NCBI GenBank assembly: GCA_023255355.1
Contig: JALRIU010000133.1
Coordinates: 1-12,710, forward strand
Length of the DNA stretch: 12,710 nt
Direction: 5' to 3'
Source: Pseudomonadales bacterium
GTDB taxonomy: Bacteria; Pseudomonadota; Gammaproteobacteria; Pseudomonadales; JAHEIH01
Shown: positions 1-7,161 of the stretch, piece after piece
Layout of the letters: each line of letters begins with the position of its first letter
Numbering within the stretch: the stretch's first letter is position 1
Made by a program: the position numbers and the translations under genes
Notes under the pieces: model-generated
The model's database searches: none
What the model saw: only the letters and a program-made list of their open reading frames with translations
Told to the model about the DNA's origin: nothing

Positions 1-1
1 C

Positions 2-283
2 AAAGTCGCCATGGTTCGCAATGGCTCGATGCGCTTTGAAATCTTTGAAAAAGCAGGTGCAGCTCCCCTACCTGAAGAACGTCGCATGCCGATTACGGAT
101 CTACAAACCTGTGGCAATAAACATGTGGCTTTTCAAGTTGAAGATATCGATGTGATGTTAGAGCACTTTACAAATAATGGTGTCGATATTGCTTTTGTTG
201 TAAAGGAAGCTTTTGGCCGGGGCTGTTTTATCCGAGACTGCGCAGGCAATCTGATCGAGTTTGTCGAAGAGCCCAACCCATGA
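2..283 (+). CDS. VOC-family (glyoxalase/bleomycin-resistance fold) protein, 3' part
   Basis: The reading frame is open to the left edge (K-V-A precedes the first visible Met at position 11), so the gene very probably begins outside the window. The visible part looks like the C-terminal half of a vicinal-oxygen-chelate protein: a beta strand with the pattern GNKHVAFQVED (His38, counting from the Met at 11), a helix (IDVMLEHFTNNG), then strands ending in the family's typical D-x-x-GN-x-IEFVE (Glu83). In this fold the His and Glu at those places commonly bind a divalent metal. The family includes glyoxalase I, dioxygenases and antibiotic-binding proteins, and the substrate cannot be told from this piece. 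The stop codon overlaps the start of the next gene (ATGA), so the two are probably cotranscribed and translationally coupled. Family assignment is fairly sure; function is unknown. Confidence 0.8.
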   Translation, partial: KVAMVRNGSMRFEIFEKAGAAPLPEERRMPITDLQTCGNKHVAFQVEDIDVMLEHFTNNGVDIAFVVKEAFGRGCFIRDCAGNLIEFVEEPNP

Positions 284-909
284 TCCGCTGGTCAACTGCT
301 GCAAAAAACGTACTGGAAGATTACCTTGCCCGCGAAAAGCAAGAATCCGAACTAATGAAAAGCCTCCCCGTATCTGAGGGCATGCAAATGCGCGATCAAT
401 GGCTTTTACAAGTTGGTGAAGATGTCGGTGCTTTTTTACACACACTGGTATTGAGCAAACCCAATGCGACGATTTTAGAACTGGGCACGAGCTATGGCTA
501 TTCAACATTGTTTTTAGCCCACGCTGCAAAGCAGTCTAATAGCAAAATAATTTCTATCGAACTTAACGCAAATAAACAACAATATGCTCAGCAAGAACTA
601 GCCAAAGCGGAGGTTGCCGAGGTAGTTGATTTTCGCTGTGGGGACGTCTTAGAAACTCTTGCCAATCTAGATATGCAGGTTGATATCGTGCTAATCGACA
701 TTTGGAAAGAGCTCTATCAACCCTGCCTTGCATCAGTCCTGCCCTATCTCAATAAAGCTGCCGTAGTCATCGCTGACAATATGGTATTCCCACCTCATCA
801 TAAAGATGATGTTGATAGATACAGGCATTATCTTTACGACCTGCCTCAACTAAAATCGTCAACGCTACTTGAGATAGGCAGCGGTATAGAAGTCAGCGTT
901 TTTAATTGA
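280..909 (+). CDS. SAM-dependent O-methyltransferase-like protein
   Basis: A 209-residue class I methyltransferase of the small O-methyltransferase type (COG4122-like). The SAM-binding motif I is clear at residues 65-76 (ILELGTSYGYST). It is followed by an acidic strand end at Glu94 (IISIELN), a GD pair at 121-122, the LID strand at 138-140, and ADN at 165-167, where catechol O-methyltransferase-type enzymes carry metal ligands. The length fits the family (about 200-220 aa). The ATG at 280 overlaps the preceding TGA, which implies translational coupling with the VOC-family gene, so the two proteins may act on related small molecules; that is inference. No signal peptide or membrane segment is seen, so it is probably cytoplasmic. 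The methyl acceptor is unknown. Confidence 0.85.
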   Translation: MIRWSTAAKNVLEDYLAREKQESELMKSLPVSEGMQMRDQWLLQVGEDVGAFLHTLVLSKPNATILELGTSYGYSTLFLAHAAKQSNSKIISIELNANKQQYAQQELAKAEVAEVVDFRCGDVLETLANLDMQVDIVLIDIWKELYQPCLASVLPYLNKAAVVIADNMVFPPHHKDDVDRYRHYLYDLPQLKSSTLLEIGSGIEVSVFN

Positions 910-924
910 AATGACAAATAGAAA

Positions 925-960
925 GGGCGCTAATTTTGTAAAATTTACAAAACAGCGCCC
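925..960 (-). terminator. Hairpin between convergent genes, probable argG terminator
   Basis: GGGCGCT (925-931) pairs perfectly with AGCGCCC (954-960). Inside it, TTTTGTAAA (934-942) pairs with TTTACAAAA (944-952), giving an almost continuous stem interrupted only at 932-933/953. Read on the minus strand the stem is followed by TTTCTATTTG, a moderate U-tract, and it lies 34 bases past the argG stop, so it best fits an argG terminator. On the plus strand no U-run follows, so it is a poor intrinsic terminator for the methyltransferase gene. Confidence 0.65.
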
Positions 961-993
961 CAATAAGATTAAAGCGAACTAGCTCTTTTATGA

Positions 994-2214
994 CTAGAGA
1001 GGTGAACGGCCTTTAGACGCTGCGATGCGCATACGAAGTGCATTCAGCTTAATAAATCCAGCGGCATCTTTCTGATCATAAGCGCCGGCATCATCTTCGA
1101 ACGTTGCAATGCTTGCGTCAAATAACGAGTCATCAGACTTACGACCAACAACAACCACGTTACCTTTATAAAGTTTTACTCGAACGGTGCCATTAACCAC
1201 TTCTTGAGACTCATCAATCATGGTTTGCATCATCTTACGCTCTGGGCTCCACCAGTAGCCGTTGTAAATCATTTCGGCATACTTAGGCATGATGCTATCT
1301 TTGAGGTGCGCCACTTCACGGTCGAGAGTGATCGATTCAATCGCACGGTGGGCACGCATCATAATTGTACCTCCTGGTGTTTCGTAGCAACCACGTGACT
1401 TCATACCCACATAGCGGTTTTCTACAATATCCAAACGGCCAATACCGTTGTCACCACCAAGTTTGTTTAAGGTCGCCAAAACAGTTGCTGGTGACATTTC
1501 TTCACCATCAATAGCTACGATATCGCCTTTACGATAGGTAAGTTCGATGTAGGTTGGAGTATCCGGTGCAGCCTCTGGGCTAACGCTCCAGCGCCACATA
1601 TCCTCTTCGGCTTCAGCGTAGGGATCTTCCAAAATGCCACCTTCGTAGCTAATGTGAAGCAAGTTAGCATCCATAGAGTAAGGTGACTTTTTCTTTTTGT
1701 TTGAAAAGTCGACAGGGATATTACGGTCTTCGCAATACTGCATTAAGGTCTCACGCGAGGTAAGATCCCACTCGCGCCATGGCGCAACAACATGAACGCC
1801 TGGCTTGAGTGCATAGGCACCCAATTCAAAACGTACCTGGTCATTACCCTTACCGGTTGCACCGTGTGAAATAGCATCAGCACCGGTTTCATTAGCGATT
1901 TCGATTAAACGCTTAGCAATTAAAGGACGTGCAATAGAGGTGCCTAGTAGGTATTCACCCTCATAGATTGCATTGGCGCGGAACATTGGGAAAACGAAGT
2001 CGCGTACAAATTCTTCACGTAAATCGTCAATGTAGATTTCTTTAACGCCAAGCGCTTGGGCTTTAGCGCGGGCAGGTTCAACTTCTTCACCCTGACCGAT
2101 GTCAGCGGTAAAAGTTACCACTTCACATTGATAGGTATCTTGCAACCATCTAACGATAACCGATGTATCCAGACCACCTGAGTACGCCAGTACGACTTTT
2201 TTAATATCCGCCAT
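994..2214 (-). CDS. argG: Argininosuccinate synthase
   Basis: ArgG joins citrulline and aspartate using ATP to form argininosuccinate, the penultimate step of arginine synthesis, in the cytoplasm. The protein is 406 residues, as expected for the family. The N-terminal PP-loop ATP motif is present (AYSGGLDTS, residues 10-18), as are the family block SHGATGKGNDQVRFE (116-130) and the conserved SPYSMDANLLHIS region starting at 177. The start MADIKKVV at 2214 matches other ArgG proteins. An in-frame TTG at 2262 would add 16 unrelated residues and lies inside a hairpin, so I rejected it. A GGAG lies at 2225-2228, ten bases before the start. The gene follows motY on the same strand after a 108-base gap that holds its own promoter candidate. 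The other arginine genes here, argD and argF, are about 5.5 kb away on the opposite strand. Confidence 0.97.
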   Translation of the reverse strand: MADIKKVVLAYSGGLDTSVIVRWLQDTYQCEVVTFTADIGQGEEVEPARAKAQALGVKEIYIDDLREEFVRDFVFPMFRANAIYEGEYLLGTSIARPLIAKRLIEIANETGADAISHGATGKGNDQVRFELGAYALKPGVHVVAPWREWDLTSRETLMQYCEDRNIPVDFSNKKKKSPYSMDANLLHISYEGGILEDPYAEAEEDMWRWSVSPEAAPDTPTYIELTYRKGDIVAIDGEEMSPATVLATLNKLGGDNGIGRLDIVENRYVGMKSRGCYETPGGTIMMRAHRAIESITLDREVAHLKDSIMPKYAEMIYNGYWWSPERKMMQTMIDESQEVVNGTVRVKLYKGNVVVVGRKSDDSLFDASIATFEDDAGAYDQKDAAGFIKLNALRMRIAASKGRSPL

Positions 2215-2255
2215 TTCCCTCGATCTCCAATAGCACGGGGCCACCGAAATAGTTA

Positions 2256-2303
2256 CCCCCAAAATAGGGGGCGCATAATACAGTAATTGGGCAGGAATTT
2301 CAG
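2256..2303 (-). promoter_or_regulatory. Candidate argG promoter with short leader hairpin
   Basis: On the minus strand, CTGAAA (2298-2303; 4 of 6 to the -35 consensus) and TATTAT (2275-2280; 5 of 6 to the -10 consensus) are separated by exactly 17 bases. Transcription would start near 2268, inside a C5/G5 inverted repeat (2256-2260 and 2267-2271), so a few bases decide whether the leader hairpin forms. I saw no convincing ARG box. This is pattern matching by eye. Confidence 0.45.
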
Positions 2304-2322
2304 CACATTTATCGAATGAAAA

Positions 2323-3246
2323 CTAAGGACTCGCGTTAGTTGGTATGGATTCAGCTTGAGTTGTAATAGCATTGAAAAGTCTGTCGCGGATGCTCGTATC
2401 TAGGACCTTATCAAGCCTTACAGTCACACGACGATTTAGGGCCCGATTAGCGGCACTATTATTTGCCGCTAGTGGATAGTGGTCACCGTGGTAACGCAAG
2501 GCAACAATATTGGGATTAACACCCTGTTGAATTAGATACAACGCGACTTGCTCGGCTCTGCGACGAGAAAGTTCAAGGTTATCCAAGCGATGACCAACAT
2601 CGTCGGTATAACCATCGACATAAATTGCATTAACCTCTTTATCAGCTTGAACGTAACGTGCTATTTCTTTGAGTGCGCGTCGATCTGCTTCGGTTAACCC
2701 ATCTTGGCCAAGAGAAAACTGGATTTTGCTATGCGATATTTGCTCGAAGTTCTTGGGTAACAAGCCAGCCATACAACCCTGAAAATTTTGATAAGCCTCT
2801 CTAAATTTTACGGGTGAAATTGCCACACTATCATTTTGTGCGCGTCCCTTATAGCGACTAAACTCAACACTCATACCAAATAGCAGGCCTCGCATCATTT
2901 TCTCAGACAGGTCTTGCTCGAACTTCAGTTGGCGAACATCAGTGCTTTCAAACACCCGCAAAACATCACCTTGCAGTTGGCTATTCCAAACTGGAGGTAT
3001 CAACGATAAGGCTACATTTTTATCTATCGGCAGCTGACTGTCCGCAGACAGTGCAAACCGCAGTTCATCACCTGCATCTTGATAAAACTCGGCCACCCCC
3101 ATTGATGGTATGTATTGACGTAAACTGCATTGAAAGGGCGAACTTGAAACCTGCCAGTCTGCATGAGCGATATCTGCCTCGTAATGCAGTCCATGGACCT
3201 TACTCGCCAACAAACAAACAACAATTATGTAGAATAGCTTTCTCAT
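2323..3246 (-). CDS. motY: Flagellar stator-ring protein MotY (OmpA-like C-terminal domain)
   Basis: A 307-residue exported protein. Residues 1-19 form a signal peptide (MRK, hydrophobic core, then KVHG before LHYEAD). The N-terminal domain (about 20-165) matches the MotY pattern and holds Cys40 and Cys158, spaced much like the disulfide pair of Vibrio MotY. Residues about 170-280 are an OmpA-type peptidoglycan-binding domain. Asp215 (in GYTDD) and Arg230 (in LSRRRA) are 15 apart, the spacing of the diaminopimelate-binding pair known in Acinetobacter OmpA, and NRALNRRV follows at 268-274. MotY forms part of the periplasmic T-ring that holds stator units around the flagellar basal body. Its position next to argG and divergent from pyrC matches my memory of Pseudomonas motY, which is why I name it MotY rather than a generic OmpA-like protein. 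A FliA-like promoter element lies upstream. Confidence 0.9.
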   Translation of the reverse strand: MRKLFYIIVVCLLASKVHGLHYEADIAHADWQVSSSPFQCSLRQYIPSMGVAEFYQDAGDELRFALSADSQLPIDKNVALSLIPPVWNSQLQGDVLRVFESTDVRQLKFEQDLSEKMMRGLLFGMSVEFSRYKGRAQNDSVAISPVKFREAYQNFQGCMAGLLPKNFEQISHSKIQFSLGQDGLTEADRRALKEIARYVQADKEVNAIYVDGYTDDVGHRLDNLELSRRRAEQVALYLIQQGVNPNIVALRYHGDHYPLAANNSAANRALNRRVTVRLDKVLDTSIRDRLFNAITTQAESIPTNASP

Positions 3247-3277
3247 TTCACCAACTTAAAAAGTGCATTTGATCGAT

Positions 3278-3304
3278 ATATCGGCAAGAGAATATTTTTC
3301 TAAA
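3278..3304 (-). promoter_or_regulatory. Possible sigma-28 (FliA) promoter for motY
   Basis: On the minus strand GCCGATAT (3285 down to 3278) matches 7 of 8 bases of the FliA -10 consensus GCCGATAA. The -35 site at the expected spacing (3297-3304, TTTAGAAA) matches the TAAAGTTT consensus poorly. Transcription would start near 3271, about 25 bases before the motY ATG. The -10 overlaps a 10-bp palindrome, CGATATATCG (3274-3283). The link to a flagellar gene raises its plausibility; the weak -35 lowers it. Confidence 0.4.
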
Positions 3305-3355
3305 GACTGCCGCTTCGGTCTGTCATGCTTGCGCTGATTGCTGTAGCATTCACAC

Positions 3356-3373
3356 TATATAAAATTGATGGAG
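3356..3373 (+). promoter_or_regulatory. Candidate pyrC -10 region and ribosome binding site
   Basis: TATATA/TATAAA (3356-3363) is the only good -10-like sequence before pyrC, and no clear -35 is seen at 16-18 bases. If it is used, the transcript would start near 3370, almost on the Shine-Dalgarno GGAG (3370-3373), giving a leader of only about ten bases. That Shine-Dalgarno, six bases before the ATG at 3380, decides the pyrC start over the upstream in-frame TTG (3365) and ATG (3368). Confidence 0.3.
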
Positions 3374-3379
3374 AACGTT

Positions 3380-4417
3380 ATGCAGCGCGTGGAAATCCTA
3401 CGCCCCGACGACTGGCACATCCACCTTCGCGATGGTGCTTATCTAGCCTCAACTTGCCGAGATGCTGCGCGCTATTTTGGCAGGGCAATCATCATGCCCA
3501 ATTTGACTCCTCCTGTGCAGAATCTTGAGCAGGCGTTGCAATACAAACAACGCATTACTGAGGCGATGCAAGACGCTACACGCAAATTTGATCCTCTTAT
3601 GGTGCTGTATTTAACAGACAATACCTCGCCACAAGACATTGCCACTGCAGCAGCCCACCCAGCTGTGCAAGCTGCCAAGCTTTACCCAGCAGGAGCAACC
3701 ACCAATTCTGATTCAGGTGTAACAAGCCTAGAAAAAATTAAAGCCACGCTAGCGGCGATGGAAGAACATGGCCTTCCCCTACTTGTCCACGGTGAAGTCA
3801 CCCATGCCGAGGTTGATATATTCGATCGTGAAAAGGCATTCATTGATCAACAACTTACATGGATCTTGAATAATTTCCCCAAGATTAGGCTCGTTTTAGA
3901 GCACATCACTACCGCAGATGCAGCGCAATTTGTCATGGCGCAGGGTGACAATGTCGCGGCGACTATTACTGCGCATCACCTTTTGTATAACCGCAACCAT
4001 ATGCTGGCCGGTGGCATTCGCCCCCACTTCTATTGCCTACCGATTTTGAAACGCAATACTCACCAGCAAGGGCTCATTGCCGCTGCCACAAGTGGCAACA
4101 AAAAATTCTTTTTAGGCACTGATTCAGCCCCCCATGCAACCCACCGTAAAGAAATATCTTGTGGATGCGCCGGCTGCTATACCGCATATGCTGCCATTGA
4201 GCTTTATGCCGAAGCATTTGAGCGGGAAAATGCCCTAGATAAATTACAGGGTTTTGCCAGTGAGTTCGGACCAGATTTTTATGGTCTACCACGTAACCAA
4301 GATACGATTATTCTAGAGCGTCAAAGTTGGACCGCCCCTGAAAGTATTGATTTTGGTGGCGATCATCTAACCCCTCTTCGTGCCGGTGAAAATATTCATT
4401 GGCGTGTTATCGCTTAA
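3380..4417 (+). CDS. pyrC: Dihydroorotase
   Basis: PyrC cyclises N-carbamoyl-aspartate to dihydroorotate, the third step of de novo pyrimidine synthesis. The protein is 345 residues (E. coli PyrC has 348). The binuclear zinc site of class II dihydroorotases is complete: HIH (His13, His15), the carboxylated lysine in AAKLYPAGAT (Lys100), His137 (LVHGEV), His175 (LEHIT) and Asp248 (GTDSAPH). HH at 199-200 and the C-terminal GENIHW also fit. The start at 3380 gives the usual MQRVEILRPDDWHIHLRDG and is preceded by GGAG. It is divergent from motY, with 133 bases between the start codons, and is the first gene of a probable operon: the rnt Shine-Dalgarno begins four bases after the pyrC stop. Confidence 0.97.
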   Translation: MQRVEILRPDDWHIHLRDGAYLASTCRDAARYFGRAIIMPNLTPPVQNLEQALQYKQRITEAMQDATRKFDPLMVLYLTDNTSPQDIATAAAHPAVQAAKLYPAGATTNSDSGVTSLEKIKATLAAMEEHGLPLLVHGEVTHAEVDIFDREKAFIDQQLTWILNNFPKIRLVLEHITTADAAQFVMAQGDNVAATITAHHLLYNRNHMLAGGIRPHFYCLPILKRNTHQQGLIAAATSGNKKFFLGTDSAPHATHRKEISCGCAGCYTAYAAIELYAEAFERENALDKLQGFASEFGPDFYGLPRNQDTIILERQSWTAPESIDFGGDHLTPLRAGENIHWRVIA

Positions 4418-4431
4418 GCTAAGGAGCGTCA

Positions 4432-5103
4432 GTGGACGAGGCATTCTTAAATCCAGAAACATTTGATAAATCGCCCTTAGCCTTACGCTTTAGAGGTTTT
4501 CTACCGGTTGTCGTCGACATGGAGACCGGTGGTTTTAACTCTGAGACCGATGGCATCCTCGAAATAGCCGCCACTATTATCGATATGGATGAAGACGGCA
4601 ACTTAATACTTGGCCCTACCTATGACTATCAAGTCGAACCTTTTCAAGGCGCCAATCTTGAACGCTCAGCGCTGGAATTTACCGGCATTGATCCCGACGA
4701 CCCTAATAGACAGGCTGAAGAAGAGGAAGAGGTTTTAAAACAACTCTTTAACCATGTGAGACACGCCATCAAAGAACACGGTTGTTCACGCGCCGTATTG
4801 GTCGGTCACAACGCGCATTTCGACCATGGTTTCTTGCGTGCTGCCGTGGAACGTCAGGGCATCAAGCGCGACCCCTTCCATCCTTTTTCGTGTTTTGACA
4901 CGGCAACACTTTCAGGCCTTACCCTTGGACACACCGTTCTTGCAAAATCGTGCAAATTGGCAGGGATTGAATTTAGTAATAGCCAAGCACATTCGGCAAA
5001 ATACGATACCATCAAAACAGCTGAATTATTCTGCTGGATAGTAAACCGTTGGAAAGATTTAGGCGGATGGGATAGCGAACGCCACCTGCCAAATTTGGAT
5101 TGA
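4432..5103 (+). CDS. rnt: Ribonuclease T
   Basis: RNase T is a homodimeric DEDDh 3'-5' exonuclease that trims the 3' ends of tRNA and other stable RNAs. The protein has 223 residues. All five catalytic residues are present: Asp29 and Glu31 (VVVDMETGGF), Asp131 (GHNAHFDHGF), His187 and Asp192 (AHSAKYDTIKT). Their spacings of 2, 102, 158 and 163 from the first Asp equal those of E. coli RNase T. The four phenylalanines that stack on substrate in the E. coli enzyme are kept at 35, 83, 130 and 152, while the position of E. coli Glu73 appears to be Ser79 here. An acidic run (EEEEE, 96-100) follows. Translation begins at GTG, five bases after a full AAGGAG (4421-4426). It lies 14 bases after pyrC, an adjacency I also recall from Pseudomonas. 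Confidence 0.96.
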   Translation: MDEAFLNPETFDKSPLALRFRGFLPVVVDMETGGFNSETDGILEIAATIIDMDEDGNLILGPTYDYQVEPFQGANLERSALEFTGIDPDDPNRQAEEEEEVLKQLFNHVRHAIKEHGCSRAVLVGHNAHFDHGFLRAAVERQGIKRDPFHPFSCFDTATLSGLTLGHTVLAKSCKLAGIEFSNSQAHSAKYDTIKTAELFCWIVNRWKDLGGWDSERHLPNLD

Positions 5104-5125
5104 TTAATCACATAAAGGTATAGGT

Positions 5126-6391
5126 ATGCGACATTCAGTGTTAGGGCTACTTCTTTTAATGACATTGGATACTTCGCAGGCCGATGTCATCTACGCAGGT
5201 AAATTAATCGATGGCATCAATGACGGCGTTAGAGAAAATGTCTCGATAACGATTGATGGTAATACCATCACCGCCATTCAAGATGGCTTTATAACGACCG
5301 ATCAAACCATCATCGACTTAAGGGATAAAACCCTTCTGCCGGGCCTTATCGATATGCATGTTCATCTCGATGGCGAATATGACCCAAAATCCTTTTTAGG
5401 CCGCTTTACCAACAACGAAGCCGATTATGCGCTAACCGCCGCGCATTTTGCTAGAAAGACCTTACTCGCCGGGTTTACTACCGTTAGAAACCCTGGAGAT
5501 AATTTCAACTCTACTATTGCCCTGCGCAATGCTATCAATAGCGGCAAGGCTGTTGGCCCTAGGATTTATTCAGCAGGTAAGTCACTTGCCACTACTGGCG
5601 GTCACGCAGACCCAACCAATGGCTTTCGTCACGATTTAATGGGCAATCCAGGCCCCGAATCTGGTGTTATAAACGGACCAGATGATGCCTGGGAAGCCAT
5701 TCGCCAGCATTACAAGGACGGTGCTGACTTTATTAAATTGACCGTCACTGGCGGAGTATTGAGTGTCGCTAAAAGCGGTGACAATCCACAATTTACTAAT
5801 CAAGAACTGGCTGCCGTCGTCGCCGCAGCAAAGGATTATAATTTTCATGTCGCGGTCCATGCCCACGGTGCTGAAGGCATGAAAAGAGCCATTAAAGCAG
5901 GTATTACAACCGTTGAACACGGCACCTATATGGACAAAGAGGCCATGCAATTGATGAAGGTAAAAGGCAGCTACTTGGTCCCAACCATTACTGCTGGCAA
6001 GTGGGTTGCCGATAAAGCCCAAGTTGACGGTTACTATCCTGCCCTAGTAAGACCCAAAGCAGCCGCGATTGGGCCGCAAATCCAAGACACTTTCGCTGCT
6101 GCCTACAAGGCTGGCGTGAATATTGTTTTTGGTACCGATGCCGGCGTCTTTCCACACGGTTTAAATGCTCGAGAGTTTAGCTATATGGTCGAGGCCGGCA
6201 TGCCAGCTATGGCTGCCATTAAGTCAGCAACGACGACCGCTGCAGCCCTCCTAAAAAACGACAAAATTGGTAGTATAAAACCAGGTCAGTTAGCCGACCT
6301 AATTGCTGTCGAAGACAATCCATTAAACAATATAAGTACGCTTGAAAATGTGTCGTTTGTTATGAAAGATGGCATCGTTTATAAACACTAA
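5126..6391 (+). CDS. Secreted amidohydrolase, imidazolonepropionase/prolidase-like
   Basis: A 421-residue metal-dependent amidohydrolase with a signal peptide (residues 1-19, MRH plus a leucine-rich core, cut after SQA), so it probably acts in the periplasm; no lipobox cysteine is seen. The metal-site motifs of the COG1228 type are complete: HVH (His78, His80) in LPGLIDMHVHLD, a probable carboxylated lysine (Lys204, DFIKLTVTGG), HAHG (245-248), His265 (TTVEHGT) and Asp338 (FGTDAG). The C-terminal KPGQLADLIAVEDNPL is the usual return to the small beta domain. Characterised relatives with this layout include dipeptidases that remove C-terminal proline or arginine/lysine, but the substrate is not readable here. 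AAAGG lies seven bases before the ATG, 22 bases after rnt. It is not a pyrimidine enzyme by motif, so its place in the pyrC run may only reflect shared transcription. Confidence 0.88.
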   Translation: MRHSVLGLLLLMTLDTSQADVIYAGKLIDGINDGVRENVSITIDGNTITAIQDGFITTDQTIIDLRDKTLLPGLIDMHVHLDGEYDPKSFLGRFTNNEADYALTAAHFARKTLLAGFTTVRNPGDNFNSTIALRNAINSGKAVGPRIYSAGKSLATTGGHADPTNGFRHDLMGNPGPESGVINGPDDAWEAIRQHYKDGADFIKLTVTGGVLSVAKSGDNPQFTNQELAAVVAAAKDYNFHVAVHAHGAEGMKRAIKAGITTVEHGTYMDKEAMQLMKVKGSYLVPTITAGKWVADKAQVDGYYPALVRPKAAAIGPQIQDTFAAAYKAGVNIVFGTDAGVFPHGLNAREFSYMVEAGMPAMAAIKSATTTAAALLKNDKIGSIKPGQLADLIAVEDNPLNNISTLENVSFVMKDGIVYKH

Positions 6392-6400
6392 GGAACCCTC

Positions 6401-7051
6401 ATGAAACCAGCTGATATCGCCGCAAAGCGCTATGCCACAAAATTGTTTGACCCCACTAAAAAGATAAGCGACGAAGATTTTGCACAAATTCTAGCTGTTC
6501 TCAGATTGAGCCCATCTAGCGTCAATAGCCAACCTTGGCATTTTGTTATCACCAACAATGATGATGGCAAATCACGTATCGCTAAAAGCTGCCATGGCCC
6601 CTATGAATACAACAAACCAAAAGTATTAGATGCTTCGCATTGCCTGATTTGTTGCATTAGAACAGATATCGACAATGACTATTTAGAAAAGCTTGCTGAT
6701 CAAGAAGAACGGGATGGTCGCTACGTTGATGCTGCTGCCAGAGAAAAGTACCGTGAATTGCGTACCATGTATGTTGGCATGCGCAAGCAACTTAACGACA
6801 TTCCAATTTGGGCGACCCACCAATTATTTTTAAATATGGGCGCCACATTGTTTGCCGCCGGACAAATGGGTATGGATGCGGTGCCCATGGAAGGTATCGA
6901 CACCGCCATATTAGATGAAGAATTCAATTTACCCGCGCGCGGCTATAAAGCCATCGCAGCAATTTCGTTTGGCTACGCCTCTGCTGATGACTTTAATGCC
7001 AAACTGCCAAAATCTAGACTACCTGAAGAAGACATCATCGAATTTGTATAA
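6401..7051 (+). CDS. nfsB: NAD(P)H nitroreductase, NfsB-like flavoprotein
   Basis: A 216-residue FMN-dependent nitroreductase close in length and pattern to E. coli NfsB (217 aa), an oxygen-insensitive enzyme that reduces nitroaromatics, quinones and related compounds with NAD(P)H, usually as a dimer. FMN-contact positions are kept: Arg10 and Lys14 (KRYATK), SPSSVNSQPWHF (37-48), Asn71 and Lys74 (NKPKVLDASH), VPMEGID (161-167), and Lys204/Arg206 in the C-terminal KLPKSRLP. No signal peptide, so cytoplasmic. The Shine-Dalgarno AAGGAA overlaps the stop codon of the amidohydrolase gene (gap nine bases), which indicates one transcript. It is the last gene before the terminator at 7057-7083. The family is sure; the in-cell substrate is not. 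Confidence 0.9.
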   Translation: MKPADIAAKRYATKLFDPTKKISDEDFAQILAVLRLSPSSVNSQPWHFVITNNDDGKSRIAKSCHGPYEYNKPKVLDASHCLICCIRTDIDNDYLEKLADQEERDGRYVDAAAREKYRELRTMYVGMRKQLNDIPIWATHQLFLNMGATLFAAGQMGMDAVPMEGIDTAILDEEFNLPARGYKAIAAISFGYASADDFNAKLPKSRLPEEDIIEFV

Positions 7052-7056
7052 CAAAT

Positions 7057-7083
7057 AAAAAAGCGGCATGGAGCCGCTTTTTT
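7057..7083. terminator. Strong bidirectional intrinsic terminator
   Basis: AAAAAAGCGGC (7057-7067) and GCCGCTTTTTT (7073-7083) form a perfect 11-bp inverted repeat with a five-base loop, ATGGA. It has a six-base U-tract on both strands, so it can end the pyrC-rnt-amidohydrolase-nfsB transcript six bases after nfsB and also the grxD transcript arriving from the other side. Confidence 0.93.
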
Positions 7084-7101
7084 ATATGAAATGCAGTAAT
7101 T

Positions 7102-7115
7102 TATAAACGTTTATA
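7102..7115. repeat. 14-bp perfect palindrome downstream of grxD
   Basis: TATAAACGTTTATA reads the same on both strands. It lies between the grxD stop and the shared terminator, in an AT-rich stretch. No function is evident, and a palindrome this long in AT-rich DNA may be chance. Confidence 0.5.
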
Positions 7116-7161
7116 CAAATTGCCTAATCTAAATAACGATGTTATTTGCGGCGGGTCAAGC

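Noticed and set aside
158..529. Minus-strand open frame of 123 codons
   Set aside because: It lies entirely opposite the VOC and methyltransferase genes, which have clear family motifs, and its own product has none.
2215..2262. N-terminal extension of ArgG from an in-frame TTG at 2262
   Set aside because: The extra 16 residues resemble no ArgG, the TTG lies in a hairpin near the predicted transcription start, and MADIKKVV at 2214 has a GGAG upstream.
3274..3283. CGATATATCG palindrome as an independent operator between motY and pyrC
   Set aside because: It overlaps the FliA-like -10 and is short and AT-rich at its centre, so it needs no separate explanation.
4854..5165. Minus-strand open frame of 103 codons opposite the end of rnt
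   Set aside because: Rnt and the amidohydrolase have complete motifs across this stretch; the antisense product shows no domain pattern.
5636..6022. Minus-strand open frame of 128 codons opposite the amidohydrolase
   Set aside because: It is an antisense shadow of a conserved enzyme core; no recognisable motif or ribosome binding site.
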